Shown here one piece after another: positions 49,674 through 58,893 of a stretch of DNA of 64,000 nucleotides (the first letter of the stretch is position 1; the number at the start of each line of letters is the position of its first letter). The DNA is taken from the NCBI GenBank assembly GCA_963763325.1, contig CAVXOL010000001.1, forward strand, positions 248,001-312,000, given 5' to 3'. Under the pieces are notes generated by a model that was not told the origin of the DNA, searched no databases, and saw nothing but the letters and a program-made list of their open reading frames with translations. The stretch is from JBBECJ01 sp963763325. GTDB lineage: Bacteria; Chloroflexota; Chloroflexia; Thermomicrobiales; CFX8. The translations under genes and the position numbers were made by a program.

Positions 49674-52364
49674 CTACTTCAGTTTGAAGAAGGCGGTCAG
49701 CGCCGATCCATCGCTGGTGGTGGCCGTCACGGCGTAGCAGGTGCCCGCCGTCTTGGGCGTCTGCCAGTTGTAGATAAACTGCCCACCCGTCGGGTCGTAG
49801 CGCAGGCTCGTCCCACCAGTGGCGACGACTTCGATGTCATCGCTCGGTGACCCACTGGCGCAGGTGATCTGCTTGGCCGACACGACGACAGTCGCCGTGT
49901 CAGTCACCTCCGTCGTGCCAGCGACGACCTCGAACTTGAGCGGCACGGTCGAGCCATTCTTGACCGTGTTATAGACGCCGTTCATATCGACCGGCTGGTA
50001 GAAGCCGGTGAGCGTCCAGGCCGTCACGGTGTAGGACAGGGTCGTCATCGACTGGTTGCCGACGTGATCCGTCGCCGTGGCGGTCAGGGTATGTGTGCCC
50101 ACGCTGGCCTGGCGGCCGGTGACGACACACCCTGCGAGACCCGAGCCACCATCCTGCGCCGTACAGGTCGGGGCAGGCGGGACCGCACCGAAGACGTAGC
50201 TGCCACCCTCATGGATGACGCTCGTGCCAGCGAACGCGAGGTTGGTTGGCGCCTTGCGGTCCACCATATTACCGCCAATCGGGCCGGCAGTGCTGCTGTT
50301 GCCTACACCATCGACCACCGACCGGCTGCCGGTTGCCACGTTCGCCGCTTCGCTGCCGACCGGCACGTCCGTTGTCAGGGTGAAGCTGGCATCTGCCGGG
50401 GCGAGACCTGAACCGCCGTCACTGGCCGTGCAGGCGATGGTGACGTTGCTGGCATGCCACTGGCCGTCGGCCGCAGCGCAGTCCACGCTCGGTGCCTTCA
50501 GGTCGATCTGGTAGGTGTACGGTCCAGCCACAGCCTCGTGGCCGACGTTGTCCGCAACGGTGCGGCTATCCGTCGCAACATGGTTCGACTCGGTCCCCGC
50601 TGCGACGTTCGTTGCCAGACTGAAGCTCGCATCGCCAGCGTCGGCCAGGCCGGAGCCACCATCAGTTGCCGTGCAGGGAACCGTCTGATTTGCCCCATAC
50701 CAGCCGTTGGTGCTTGGCGCGGTGCAGCTGATGCTCGGCGCTCGCTTGTCCACGTGATTCCCGCTCACTGGCCCGCCGGTGGAGGAATTCCCAACCGCAT
50801 CCAGCACGGCGCGCGAGCCAGTTGCGGCATTGGTCGTCTCGGTGCCAGCGGTCACACTCGTTGATAGGCTGAAGCTGGCGTCGGCAGCATCAGCCAGGCC
50901 GGACCCGCCGTCGGTCGCCGTGCAACTGATGATAGCGTCGTCAGCGTGCCAGTTGCCGTCGGCCGCGTCACAGCGGACGACCGGGGACTGCTTGTCGACC
51001 TGGTTGCCGGTGATGGGACCTGCAGTGACACAGTTGTTCGCGTTGTCGCAGACCTGGCGGCTGTCGGTGCCGGCGTTGTCCGTCTCGGCGCCAACCGCGA
51101 CGTTGGTCGTCAGGGAGAAGCTGGCATCGGCGCTGTTGGCCAGACCCGACCCCGTGTCCGACGCGGTGCAGCTGATGCTCACGTCAGTCGCGTGCCACGT
51201 GCCGTCCGCGGCGCCACACTGCACATTGGGAGCAGTCGTATCGACGATCGTATACGAGGCCGTTGCCTGAGCCGTCAGACCACCGCCATCGGAGTAGGCG
51301 CAGGTGACTGTCTGTGAGCCGAGGCCGTTCGTCAGCGTGCCAGTGATGACTGGCGTGGCCGCCTCGTTCGTGTCTTCGGCATCCACCACGCTGCAGCCGG
51401 CGGCTGGGACCGACCCGATCTCGTAGGTTGCGCCATCGGTAACCTCGGTCACGGAGACCTGCGGCGGCATGTTGGTCGCCAGGAAGTGGAACTGCAGAGC
51501 CGTGATGGGCCGAAGCTGGCCATCGGACCATGGACCGTAGTTGGCCACACGCACCTGATAGGTCGTGCCTGCCGTCAGCGTCCTGACGATCTGGGAGTCT
51601 GGGTTCGTTTCGAAGATGATGTCATCGTGGCAGGTGATCTGGGTGAGTCCGTTGACAGCATTGCCGGTGTACAGGCCGATGACGGTGTCACCATTGCTGC
51701 CGATCGTGTCGATCTGATACTGCCCGGTCACCGACGGGGTGTAGCGATACCAGACCGAGGCCACGTTCTGCAGCGCGCAGTGGGATGGCTCACCGGCTTC
51801 GATTGTCGCCGTCGAGATGTCCTGGGCATCGGTGTACGGCAGCGACGCGATCACTGTGGCATTGGCGAACAGGTCGTTGACGGGACGGACGTTGACCGTG
51901 AAGGCGGCCGACGCAAAGGTGTACGCGCTCGCGCTGGTGCCACCAGCCTTGGTGGTGACCACACTGCTAAACGAGAGCGTCACACTCGTCGTGCCCACAG
52001 CGTGGGGGGTCACCAGCACGGACGCGGTGCTCCCAGCTTGTGGGCTGCAGTCAGTGAAGGTGATGGTCGCGGCACTCACGCTTGCGACGGCGGTGTTATT
52101 GGACACCACGTTCGCCACGAGCTGCTTGCCGGCGCCAGCGAGATTACATCCGTTCACTCCGTCCGTCGTGGAGGTGGAGAGCGTGAACGTCACAGACTGA
52201 CCACTTCCAGCAGCCGTCAGGTGCATGACCTCGAGGGTCGCGTCAATCGAGGCATCCACGTTATTGGACACGGTGTCGGCGGCGACGGCCCATGGCAGTG
52301 CCATGGCCAGCAGCAGCGCCACCACGACGGCGAGGCCAAGCTTGCGGGTTACCCAGTAACGCAT
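49674..52364 (-). CDS. Secreted multi-domain Ig-like protein with C-terminal PxKF domain
   Basis: An intact protein of about 896 residues. Signal peptide (RKLGLAVVVALLLAMALPWA) with cleavage after VAA near 30. A pre-peptidase-like C-terminal-type domain at about 170-300 (VASVWYRYTPSVTGQYQID). From about 370 to 770 there are five related repeats of roughly 80 residues, each with a cysteine pair and the core CTASDGGSGLA, ADASFSLTTNV and GSRSVVDGVGNSST. The C-terminal 120 residues (GFYQPVDMNGVYNTVKNGST VPLKFEV) are the PxKF domain. The ATG at 52364 follows AAAGGA. The repeat design suggests a cell-surface adhesin or sheath protein. Confidence 0.8.
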   Translation of the reverse strand: MRYWVTRKLGLAVVVALLLAMALPWAVAADTVSNNVDASIDATLEVMHLTAAGSGQSVTFTLSTSTTDGVNGCNLAGAGKQLVANVVSNNTAVASVSAATITFTDCSPQAGSTASVLVTPHAVGTTSVTLSFSSVVTTKAGGTSASAYTFASAAFTVNVRPVNDLFANATVIASLPYTDAQDISTATIEAGEPSHCALQNVASVWYRYTPSVTGQYQIDTIGSNGDTVIGLYTGNAVNGLTQITCHDDIIFETNPDSQIVRTLTAGTTYQVRVANYGPWSDGQLRPITALQFHFLATNMPPQVSVTEVTDGATYEIGSVPAAGCSVVDAEDTNEAATPVITGTLTNGLGSQTVTCAYSDGGGLTAQATASYTIVDTTAPNVQCGAADGTWHATDVSISCTASDTGSGLANSADASFSLTTNVAVGAETDNAGTDSRQVCDNANNCVTAGPITGNQVDKQSPVVRCDAADGNWHADDAIISCTATDGGSGLADAADASFSLSTSVTAGTETTNAATGSRAVLDAVGNSSTGGPVSGNHVDKRAPSISCTAPSTNGWYGANQTVPCTATDGGSGLADAGDASFSLATNVAAGTESNHVATDSRTVADNVGHEAVAGPYTYQIDLKAPSVDCAAADGQWHASNVTIACTASDGGSGLAPADASFTLTTDVPVGSEAANVATGSRSVVDGVGNSSTAGPIGGNMVDRKAPTNLAFAGTSVIHEGGSYVFGAVPPAPTCTAQDGGSGLAGCVVTGRQASVGTHTLTATATDHVGNQSMTTLSYTVTAWTLTGFYQPVDMNGVYNTVKNGSTVPLKFEVVAGTTEVTDTATVVVSAKQITCASGSPSDDIEVVATGGTSLRYDPTGGQFIYNWQTPKTAGTCYAVTATTSDGSALTAFFKLK

Positions 52365-52412
52365 CGGTATGAGTCCTTTCTCCCGGTAGTCCCGTGTGCT
52401 GCCGGTACGCAC

Positions 52413-52491
52413 AAAAAACCGGCGCGATGGTGTCATCGGCCGGTTACGCCAGTAGCTCAACGCGGGCGAGGCGTCCAGATTACAGCCCGCG
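52413..52491 (-). promoter_or_regulatory. 5' leader hairpins: candidate attenuator/terminator before the PxKF gene
   Basis: On the minus strand, CGCGGGC (52485-52491) can pair with GCCCGCG (52461-52467). Further on AACCGGC (52439-52445) pairs with GCCGGTT (52417-52423), extended by an inner 5-base stem and followed by a run of six T. This is an intrinsic terminator layout about 50 bases before the ATG at 52364. No gene lies upstream on that strand, so it would act in the leader of the same transcript. Confidence 0.55.
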
Positions 52492-52499
52492 TGTCATCG

Positions 52500-53148
52500 C
52501 GTCCGTTGTGAAAGCGGATCCTTCAGACCACGCTGGGTGCCGTGCTCACGCCATACCGGCGACACGCATGCGTATGACGACGAGATCGTTACACGACGGT
52601 CACCACTCGATGGTCGCACCACACAGCACCCGCCAGCAGGCATTGGTCTGGTAACGACGATAGGGTGCTGAACCCTCACGCGCCTAGAGCGGAAGGTCCT
52701 AAGGCGATGTGGGAGCGTTGTACTTAGGTCGCTTAGGAGAAACAGTGTGGGGATAACGATAGACGCATGACATGGCCGCTCACCTTCCTCTGTTGTCGAT
52801 GAGTTGCCAAGGCGATTCCGTTGCTGCGCAGGCACGCTTGAGGTGTGGCAGGAGATGGACCTCGGGCGCTTCCGCGACCCACAACGGAACGAGAGCGTTG
52901 TCAGAAAACGCTCCAGGGCTGGTGCCATCACCCTCCCGTCGGCGATGCCGTGTCCGACCAGATCATTTTTCCAGCGTCGCGCACTCGGATCCATCGATGT
53001 GTCTTCCATTTCACTGTCTCGGCGATTCGTGCTCGATGGTGACTGCCAGCCAAGGCGCAGATGATATCCATGTTCCCAGACAAGGTGGTTGGTTGATTTG
53101 CGATTACCCATTGACGACTCGGCACAATCGGTGGTATACGTACAGTAC
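52500..53148. other. Intergenic, no gene seen
   Basis: A long minus-strand frame is open here but its translation (serine- and arginine-rich, no motif) does not look like protein and it lacks a start signal. The region separates the secreted protein from the HTH/nuclease pair and is likely to contain promoters. Confidence 0.4.
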
Positions 53149-53193
53149 TCCGACACTGCGTACGCCGCTATTGCGGACAGCGCTGTTGCGGAC
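53149..53193. repeat. Three 15-bp direct repeats upstream of a HTH gene
   Basis: Units at 53149-53163, 53164-53178 and 53179-53193 share C-G-C/A-N-N-T-T-G-C-G-G-A-C-like sequence: TCCGACACTGCGTAC, GCCGCTATTGCGGAC and AGCGCTGTTGCGGAC. The last two differ at three positions. They end 46 bp before the start at 53240, as operator iterons would. Confidence 0.65.
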
Positions 53194-53239
53194 ACCCAAT
53201 GATAGGTTTGCGGTACTTCGTTCAGCGCGGCGGTGGTAG

Positions 53240-54037
53240 ATGACTCCTTCGCAAGTGTGGTTGAAGATCAGTGATGCAGCGGTCGAGGCAGGCGTGAGCC
53301 GCAGGACAATCGAACGCTGGATCGCGACCGGCAAACTGACCACGACACCGTATCCTCGCGATCGCCGACTCAAGCTCGTTCGACTTGAAGATGTCATTTC
53401 CGTCGCTAAGAGTTCCCCAGTACGCCGCAGAAAGCGCACTGCCAAGTCTGAACCGACCACGCTTGACGTCTATTCTGAGGTGATCGACGAGACCCTCAGG
53501 ATCGTGTACGCGCATCATCGCCGACTCATCACAAAGCTCTTTCCCGACGCTGAACGCCCACTGAATATGGACGTGTTGCGATCAGGTCCACTCGGTCGCG
53601 ACCTGAGCACGTTGGCCGCACTTGCGCGGGGCGAGATCCGTGAACCGAAGGAACTCGTCCTCGAACGGATTGAGACGGTGCTGAAAGTGTTCTTCTGGCC
53701 CCCGATGGCCGACGACTACACCATCCCGCGCTCGTTCTGGGAGACGCCAATCGGCCGAATACTGTCGATGGCGAAATACCGCGCGTACGAGCCATCCGAA
53801 CTCATCACTATCCGCGAAGCAGTGAATCGACTCGATGTGAACGTCGCGACGATTTACCGGTGGATGGACGAGCGGCACCTCGGGTACGTTCGCGATGAGA
53901 TGTCAGGCCGCACCTTCGTCGTCAAGCACGACGTCGACACCTTGCTCGACGCGAGCGCGGCGATTGGTCCAGTCGCTCACCCCTCACGGCAATCGGTAGC
54001 GAACTCCGACCCGCTAACGACTGTGAGACCGCGATGA
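53240..54037 (+). CDS. Two-HTH (MerR/excisionase-like) DNA-binding protein
   Basis: An intact protein of 265 residues with a helix-turn-helix at each end. The N-terminal one is VWLKISDAAVEAGVSRRTIE RWIATGKL (about 6-35), followed by the wing residues TTTPYPRDRRLKLVRLEDV. The C-terminal one is LITIREAVNRLDVNVATIYR WMDERHLG (about 188-215), with RDEMSGRTFVVKHDVDTLL. Both match the MerR/HTH_17 'excisionase' fold. The middle is helical. It could bind the 15-bp repeats just upstream and regulate itself and the nuclease gene 213 bp downstream. Confidence 0.7.
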   Translation: MTPSQVWLKISDAAVEAGVSRRTIERWIATGKLTTTPYPRDRRLKLVRLEDVISVAKSSPVRRRKRTAKSEPTTLDVYSEVIDETLRIVYAHHRRLITKLFPDAERPLNMDVLRSGPLGRDLSTLAALARGEIREPKELVLERIETVLKVFFWPPMADDYTIPRSFWETPIGRILSMAKYRAYEPSELITIREAVNRLDVNVATIYRWMDERHLGYVRDEMSGRTFVVKHDVDTLLDASAAIGPVAHPSRQSVANSDPLTTVRPR

Positions 54038-54250
54038 ATATGGCCGCGTTCGTGTGCTGGATTCCACCACCAGGGCCAAGGGTACATGTGCTGAGCGGCC
54101 AACCTCTGATACAGGCTGACCGCTCCACGACACTTCTGTGATGACACCGGATCCCGTAACCGGCTCCACCGTGTCGGGGGAAGTATACCCCTTCTCGGTG
54201 GAGCCACACTTCCTCACGTCCCCGAACCGGGGACTCAGAAAGGGAAACAC

Positions 54251-55052
54251 GTGGCAACTGCCAGTACCCTCAATCTCCGTTCGCTCGTTCTCACGCCGAC
54301 AAAGTTGACGACCTATCAGCGATGTCCGCAGCAGTACCACCAGCGGTACGTTCTTCGCTCCGAATCCGCAGAGCCGCTGCCGCTTGCTCTCATTCGTGGA
54401 AACGCTGCTCACGATGTCCTCGCACACGCGTTCACGCAGTTCCGTCATGAGCGCACCTTCCCAGCCAACCTCCATGAGCGGGTTCGTGCTCGACTTCCGC
54501 GTCAGGCATATGCAGAGACCCGCCACTGGGAGGAGGAAGTCGAGGTGGTCGTCGGATGGGTTCGGATCGGCGCTGAACTGGTATGACGGATCGGCCGACA
54601 TCATCTGCGTCGAGCGGCAGTTCGATCGGCGGGTGAGTGCGTCAGAGGAGAGTCCCTCGTTCGTGCTGCGTGCGAAGATCGACCTGCTCCTCGACCGTCC
54701 CGACGGCAGCCTTGAAATCGTCGACTGGAAGACAAGTGCGAACGGGCGCGTCGATCTGATGCAGAACGTTGCGACGCGCATCCTCGTCGGCAAGCATGAC
54801 GCCTACCGGGGGCGGAAGGTTCACAACACCGTTGTGTTCCTGCCGACTGGAACCGTCCACTCGGAGTTGATCAGTCGGGAGGTCATCGTCGAGATCGGAG
54901 CGGAGATCAAGCGGCTGGCGAAGGAAATCGCAGACGATGCAGTCTGGGAGCCGATTGCGAATCCATTGTGCGACTACTGCCCATTCATCAACTCCTGCTC
55001 GCTCTACGCTGAGCATAGCGAGGTCGATGACTGGCTGGATGATGTCGCCTAG
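54251..55052 (+). CDS. PD-(D/E)XK nuclease with Cas4/AddB-like cysteines, one frameshift
   Basis: About 265 residues. The N-terminal part is LTPTKLTTYQRCPQQYHQRY with the first cysteine and a helix LIRGNAAHDVLAHAFTQF. The frame slips near 54575; it continues with VLRAKIDLLLDRPDGSLEIV DWKTS, the D...(D/E)XK catalytic core, and ends IANPLCDYCPFINSC. One cysteine near the start and three near the end is the 4Fe-4S layout of Cas4, AddB and related RecB-like nucleases. The GTG at 54251 follows AAAGGG. Cas genes and repeats are absent, so it is not CRISPR-linked here. It is paired with the HTH gene. Confidence 0.75.
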
Positions 55053-55069
55053 ATGGCTCGAGTAGCCCG

Positions 55070-55119
55070 GTACTGCGATACGTCACAAGGCATCGATCCC
55101 TCCTGTCGTATCGCAGTAC
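55070..55119. repeat. Perfect 13-bp inverted repeat after the nuclease gene
   Basis: GTACTGCGATACG at 55070-55082 and CGTATCGCAGTAC at 55107-55119 are exact complements, separated by 24 bases. There is no T-run. Its length and spacing suit a recombination or operator site as well as a termination hairpin. Confidence 0.75.
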
Positions 55120-55232
55120 GTTACTTGGACGATACGATAATTCGACCAAGACGATTTATCCGCAAAGCCACTGTGCCCGCAGCCGAACATTCAGAGCGTT
55201 GCTCGATCATCGAATCCGGGTAGAGTATGCGA

Positions 55233-55270
55233 GAACGACGGGGTGATGGCAGGCCATCACCCCGTCGTTC
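55233..55270. terminator. Perfect 17-bp stem hairpin terminator
   Basis: Bases 55233-55249 pair without mismatch with 55254-55270 across a CAGG loop. It lies 24 bp past the stop of the minus-strand flavoprotein gene, downstream of the nuclease, and is a strong terminator candidate in both directions. Confidence 0.85.
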
Positions 55271-55294
55271 TCCTGACGTCAAGTGGTCAGGTGA

Positions 55295-56638
55295 TCACGC
55301 CTTCGGCGCGATGTTCTGATTCACCCGGAAGAGGTTGTCGGGATCGTACTGCGCCTTGATCCGCGCCAGCCGGTCGTAGTTGTCCCGGTAGGTGGCCTGG
55401 ATCCGGTCGGTCCCTTCCTCCATCATGAAGTTGACGTATCCGCCAGCAGCCGAGTGCGGCCGCAGCACATCCCACGTCTCGCGCGCCCAGGCGGTGATCG
55501 CCTCGTCCTCGGCCGGATCGTCCGTCACGCCGGCGATCACCTCCGCCCACTTGGCGTCGCGATAGGCCCACGCCGTCGCGTCGTTGCTGACCCGGCTGGC
55601 TGCGCCGTCGATCGGATGGAAGCCATGCATCGAGCCACCGATCGGCTTGCGCAGCGCCTGCTGCACACGGAGCTTGATCGATTCGTCGGTCAGTTCGTTG
55701 ACGAAGTTGGCCTTCCAGTACATGCGGATGCCTGAGGGGAAGGCCGTATCGAACATCGCATTCACCGCCGGGAACGGCATCGGGCCGACCCAGTCGAGCG
55801 CCGGCGTACCGAAGCGCGTCCGAATCGGCAGGAACAGATCCTCAGCCTCTTCGAGCGGCCCCGAATAGCACCAGACGATCGCGACCATCCTCTTGTTCCA
55901 GAGCTCTTCTGGGAATGGCTCGACCGGCAGGACCGACAACAGGATCAGCGTCCCGGTCAGCGCATCCGGCGCCTTGGGCGTGTAGTCGTTGTACCAGCGC
56001 AAGACTTCTTCGGCCTGGTCCATGTGCCAGAGCATCGGCCCGCCGTAGACGGTGCCAACCGGATGGAGCCGGAACAGGAATGAGGTGACGACGCCGAAGT
56101 TGCCGCCGCCGCCACGGATCGCCCAGAACAGGTCCGAGTGCTGCTGCTCACTGGCCGTCACGAAGCTGCCATTGGCCAGCACGATATCGGCCTCCAGCAG
56201 GTTGTCGATCGACAACCCATACTGCCTGGACAGATGCCCCATCCCGCCGCCAAGCGTCAGCCCGCCGACGCCGGTCGTCGAGACGACCCCGAACGAGGTC
56301 GCCAGCCCGAATGCGTGCGTCGCGTGGTCGACGGCGCCGAGGGTGCAGCCGCCCTCGACCCTGGCGGTGCGGGCGGACGGATCGACCCTGATCCCATCCA
56401 TTGGCGACAGGTCGAGCACCAACCCATCATCGCAGGTGCCGAGGCCGGGGCCGTTGTGACCGCCGCTGCGGATCGCCAGCAGCAGCCCGTTCTCGCGCGC
56501 GAAGTTCACCCCGGCGATGACATCGGCGACATTCGCGCAGCGCGCGATCAGCGCCGGGTGCTTGTCGATCATCCCGTTGTGGACGTGCCGCGCCGTTTCG
56601 TAGTCGGCATCACCCGGACGAACGAGTGTCCCGCGCAA
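55295..56638 (-). CDS. FAD-binding berberine-bridge-enzyme-like oxidoreductase
   Basis: A protein of at least 447 residues. FAD-binding (PCMH-type) domain: DKHPALIARCANVADVIAGV, LLAIRSGGHNGPGLGTCDDG (His and Cys both present, as in bicovalent flavinylation), TTGVGGLTLGGGMGHLSRQY. C-terminal BBE motif: AAGGYVNFMMEEG and LARIKAQYDPDNLFRVNQNI. These enzymes oxidise sugars, alcohols or amines with FAD and O2. The frame starts at TTG 56638; residues QAAIDAFAASL directly before suggest a true start further up, perhaps the ATG at 56714 after a short frameshift. Confidence 0.85.
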   Translation of the reverse strand: MRGTLVRPGDADYETARHVHNGMIDKHPALIARCANVADVIAGVNFARENGLLLAIRSGGHNGPGLGTCDDGLVLDLSPMDGIRVDPSARTARVEGGCTLGAVDHATHAFGLATSFGVVSTTGVGGLTLGGGMGHLSRQYGLSIDNLLEADIVLANGSFVTASEQQHSDLFWAIRGGGGNFGVVTSFLFRLHPVGTVYGGPMLWHMDQAEEVLRWYNDYTPKAPDALTGTLILLSVLPVEPFPEELWNKRMVAIVWCYSGPLEEAEDLFLPIRTRFGTPALDWVGPMPFPAVNAMFDTAFPSGIRMYWKANFVNELTDESIKLRVQQALRKPIGGSMHGFHPIDGAASRVSNDATAWAYRDAKWAEVIAGVTDDPAEDEAITAWARETWDVLRPHSAAGGYVNFMMEEGTDRIQATYRDNYDRLARIKAQYDPDNLFRVNQNIAPKA

Positions 56639-57007
56639 CGACGCGGCAAAGGCGTCGATTGCTGCCTGGATCGATACCGGATGGGGAGACGGTCCGTGGT
56701 TGGTTGATTACCATGGTAGTCCCGTCCTGTCTGCTACGTCGCGTGTCCCTGCACCACTGGATTGGCTTCGAGTTCGATCGGCTGGATCAATCAGTCGACC
56801 AACGGTTGGCCGACCACGTCGCATGCGGCGTCATCGGTAACGACGGCACACTCCTTTCTCGATAGGCCGGCGAGCGGCCATCGCTCGTGAACGACCAGAC
56901 GGCTGGCCACGTCCCTGGCAGTTTCATACCCACCCGATCGGCGCGCGAGCCTCCGCCGGTTCGAGAGCTCCTGCCGGACATCAGCCAGCAGCCGCTGGTG
57001 GCCGCGC
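56639..57007. other. Intergenic, no separate gene seen
   Basis: The first part (to 56714) probably holds the missing N-terminus of the minus-strand flavoprotein gene. The rest has no frame with a start signal. Promoter elements for the flavoprotein gene are expected here. Confidence 0.4.
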
Positions 57008-58249
57008 CTACTCGATCCGTGGGTCCAGCCCCAGCGCCACCTTGCCGATGTACTGGAACGCCTCGTTCGGTGAGAACGGCTGCATAAACGGCCCGGCCCG
57101 CACATCCCGGTACAGCCGCGAGAGCACACTGCGGCTCAGATACCCGCTTCCGCCCGACAGCTGCAGCGCCCGGTCCACCACCTCGATCGCCTTGCGGTTC
57201 ACGAACCACTTCGTGCACTGGAAGTCCCGGTTGAAGTCGTGCATCTCCGCCATCGGCGCCTCGCCTGGCGCATAGGTCGCCAGGAACGCGTCCGCGGCCT
57301 GCGCCGTGCGGGCCAGCATCGCCCGGCATCCCGCGAGGTCGATCTCGATCTCGGCCATCGTGTGCTGGATCGCGGCGGATTCCGCGAGCAAGCGGCCGCG
57401 GCTCGTCCGCCGTGAACTCACCAATCGGACCGCCTCGTCGCAGGCCGCTTCGGCGATCCCGAGGAAGCAGGCGATCAGGCCGAGGTTGCTGAGCGCCGCG
57501 CTGACCAGGATGAATTCGGAGTATTCCCCGTAGGCCCCGAGGAGCACGACCTCGTCCGCGGCCACGAAGACGTCGGTCAGCACGACGTCGTGGCTGCCGG
57601 ATCCGCGCATGCCCAGCGCGTCCCAGTTGTGCTGGATCGCGATGCCGGTCCGATTGAGCGGCAACAAGGCCATCCCCATGTGCGCGACGCCCTCGTCGTC
57701 CACGATCTTGAAGGACGCCGCGCTGGTCGTCGCCGCCTCGGAGAGGGTCACGAAGCTCTTGCGCCCATTCAACAGCCAGCCGCCCTCGGTTCGGGTCACC
57801 TCCGCGCGCGGATGGAAGGCGTCGGTCCCCGGCTCGGTGAAGAAGGCGCAGTAGATCGCCTCTTTGCGACCGACCGCCGCCAGCAGCGTGCCCAGGCCAT
57901 CGGCGAGCGCGGTGTTGCCGGCGGCGCGGGCGGCCGCCCAATCGCGGGCGAAGATGAAGACGAAGATCGCGTGCATATTGGTGGCGATCGCGGTCGAGCC
58001 GTCGCCTCGGCCGAGCCGGCCGAGGGCGACCATCTGGTCATGGATGGAGGTATTGCCGAGTCCCCCGAATTCCTGTGGCACGCAGGCGGCGAGCAGCCCG
58101 CTGGCCTGCAGCGCGGCGATGTTGTCGGCGACGAACGTCCCGTCCTTGTCGTGGGCGGCGGCCCTGCCGGCCAGTTCCTCGACGTGGCCCTCTGCGAGGG
58201 CCACGTACCCTGTGCCGGGTTCGGTAAGCGGCTGGAGATCGAAGCGCAT
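57008..58249 (-). CDS. Acyl-CoA dehydrogenase family protein
   Basis: An intact protein of 413 residues. The helical N-domain has ALQASGLLAACVPQEFGGLG, the beta domain CAFFTEPGTDAFHPRAEVTR and GGWLLNGRKSFVTLSEAA, and the C-domain ECDEAVRL-type helices with FVNRKAIEVVDRALQLSGGS GYLS, the usual FAD-binding segment. The typical catalytic Glu region near residue 370 reads SRLYRDVRAGPFMQPFSPNE. The start at 58249 follows AGGGGGA; a longer frame to 58288 lacks such a site. The nearby flavoprotein and SDRs do not define the substrate. Confidence 0.85.
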   Translation of the reverse strand: MRFDLQPLTEPGTGYVALAEGHVEELAGRAAAHDKDGTFVADNIAALQASGLLAACVPQEFGGLGNTSIHDQMVALGRLGRGDGSTAIATNMHAIFVFIFARDWAAARAAGNTALADGLGTLLAAVGRKEAIYCAFFTEPGTDAFHPRAEVTRTEGGWLLNGRKSFVTLSEAATTSAASFKIVDDEGVAHMGMALLPLNRTGIAIQHNWDALGMRGSGSHDVVLTDVFVAADEVVLLGAYGEYSEFILVSAALSNLGLIACFLGIAEAACDEAVRLVSSRRTSRGRLLAESAAIQHTMAEIEIDLAGCRAMLARTAQAADAFLATYAPGEAPMAEMHDFNRDFQCTKWFVNRKAIEVVDRALQLSGGSGYLSRSVLSRLYRDVRAGPFMQPFSPNEAFQYIGKVALGLDPRIE

Positions 58250-58329
58250 GGCGTCCCCCTGACCGTGCCGTCCTGCCGCATCCCGCACTGGCTGGGCGCG
58301 CGGAATCCGGCCGGGCTAATCGTCCGACC

Positions 58330-58464
58330 TCAGGCTGGGTGCGCCGCGCCCTCCGCCAGCACGCTGGCGACAAGGAGCATGGACCCGCGCCGGAAGGATG
58401 CTGCCTGAGGTGGATCCACTGACTGGGCGAGCGCGCCGATCCGACGGGTCGACGTGTAGGACAT
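58330..58464 (-). CDS. Possible small ORF, 44 residues
   Basis: MSYTSTRRIGALAQSVDPPQ followed by ASFRRGSMLLVASVLAEGAA. The start follows GGGAG by 9 bases. No motif. It could be a leader peptide of the acyl-CoA dehydrogenase gene 80 bp downstream, or chance. Confidence 0.3.
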   Translation of the reverse strand: MSYTSTRRIGALAQSVDPPQAASFRRGSMLLVASVLAEGAAHPA

Positions 58465-58893
58465 GACAGTCAGCTCCCTATCAGGGAGTCGCCGAACGCG
58501 GCGACGCGCAACTGCGGTCCGTCCGAAGGTCTTACGCGAACGGTTTCTACCCTCGTCGACGGGCGAGTACGCTGTGGTCGTCGTACGTCTGCCACTGTTT
58601 TCCCTCATTCACTCACTAACCCTAGGGCTCCGGTTTGTGGCTGGCAATCGAGACATCCAGTTTGGTGCGCAAGAGCTAACGGATGCCTTGTAGGATCGTG
58701 CGATGACCCTCAGCGTCGATGATGGGCTGCCGAGGGACTCGCCGGGTGCTGTCGAGCAAGCTCGTCAGCGTCCTGCAACTCCCTCGACGTGCTCCACTGT
58801 AGACGGCGCGTTGGCTGTTCGCATCCGTGACGGTATGTAATCGAGGTATGTAATTCCTGAGGGTGGCTACGTAGCAGCCGGTGACGCCGACCG
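58465..58893. other. Intergenic, no gene seen
   Basis: No credible frame. The LuxR-type gene begins its 3' end at 58894. A near-repeat AATCGAGGTATGTAATTCC (about 58830) overlaps an imperfect direct repeat of GTATGTAAT. Confidence 0.35.

Noticed and set aside
52440..52510. tRNA-like stretch with TAGCTCAA
   Set aside because: D-arm and T-arm pairing fail and no GTTCGA is present; better explained as leader hairpins.
52494..53195. 234-codon minus-strand frame
   Set aside because: No start signal, motif or codon bias; mostly Ser and Arg.
54251..55052. CRISPR-associated Cas4
   Set aside because: The fold and cysteines fit, but no repeats, Cas1 or Cas2 were found in the window.
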